The notes under the pieces: model-generated
What the model was told of the DNA's origin: nothing
Database searches by the model: none
What the model saw: only the letters and a program-made list of their open reading frames with translations
Made by a program: the position numbers and the translations under genes
Assembly (NCBI GenBank): GCA_046349955.1
Contig: JAXMBI010000007.1
Span: 62,001-126,000 of the forward strand
DNA from: JBGAPH01 sp046349955
GTDB lineage: Bacteria > Planctomycetota > Planctomycetia > Pirellulales > JBGAPH01
Reading direction: 5' to 3'
Length of the DNA stretch: 64,000 bases
Shown here: piece by piece, positions 63,957-64,000 of the stretch
How the letters are laid out: each line of letters opens with the position of its first letter
Numbering within the stretch: the stretch's first letter is position 1

Positions 63957-64000
63957 GCGATTCGACCGTCGAATGGTGGTGAGATGCGAGAGCGAGCGAT

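Noticed and set aside
1..64000. CRISPR array
   Set aside because: No regular set of short direct repeats with unique spacers was seen; the repeats found are palindromes, tandem gene copies or IS ends.

Overview
The window looks like a chromosome fragment of a Planctomycetota bacterium, most likely from the Pirellulales side of the phylum (inferred). It is GC-rich. It carries many PEP-CTERM and dockerin-like surface proteins, a planctomycete extracellular leader motif (LEDRRLLS type), a relic of a DUF1559 (H-x9-DG) protein, a TIGR03118 protein, a DUF1080 protein, an ECF sigma factor coupled to a very large Ser/Thr kinase, and several families of dispersed palindromic repeats. Shine-Dalgarno sequences are present at some starts and absent at others.

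Region 1 (1-31.6 kb) is a clean, gene-dense core. It opens with terminal-oxidase genes: the end of a heme A synthase, heme O synthase, cytochrome oxidase subunit III with an unusual insertion, and subunit IV. Next come a SWIM-SNF2 helicase, a deoxyhypusine-synthase-like protein, a DUF1963 protein, a discoidin/dockerin/PEP-CTERM protein, Ku and HisH. A B12-radical SAM protein overlaps an AAA ATPase. They are followed by DUF1080, a soluble chemotaxis receptor, a vWA protein, a CotH/LTD protein, a lipoate ligase-like protein, a TIGR03118 PEP-CTERM protein, a TIM-barrel isomerase with a cupin, an archaeal-type phosphoglycerate mutase, a NagB-like protein, beta-carbonic anhydrase, and a tandem set of three PEP-CTERM paralogues. 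Almost all of these frames are intact. Palindromic repeats sit between genes and in two cases inside reading frames.

Region 2 (31.7-44.9 kb) mixes intact genes with damaged ones. Intact genes include an NTF2-like secreted protein, a TPR protein with a ROK sugar kinase, GYD and UspA stress proteins, a lipoprotein, a PEP-CTERM protein, a GGDEF cyclase, a PQQ-like propeller and a CDF metal transporter. Damaged ones include a frameshifted small membrane protein and a broken TspO gene. A tRNA 3'-half at 35.6 kb looks like an integration scar.

Region 3 (44.9-64 kb) is accessory. It has an IS21-like end and IstB fragment fused to a decayed IS3 element. Next is an ECF sigma/giant kinase pair and a PEP-CTERM gene that is an in-frame tandem fusion. 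Then follow relics of DUF1559, WD40 and extracellular-leader proteins, a frameshifted tyrosine recombinase lying against a tRNA-like fragment, more tRNA-like scars, a broken hydrolase, and a huge ELWxxDGT repeat gene with several frame changes. The 46.4-54.6 kb part is flanked by direct copies of an IS3 terminus.

No single locus is clearly a new system. The most distinctive items are the tandem-fused PEP-CTERM protein with internal sorting signals, the coupled sigma factor and kinase with an altered catalytic loop, a 135-bp MITE-like element in two opposite-facing copies, and palindromic repeats translated inside enzymes. The many frameshifts after 31.7 kb could be true decay or assembly error; read mapping would separate these.
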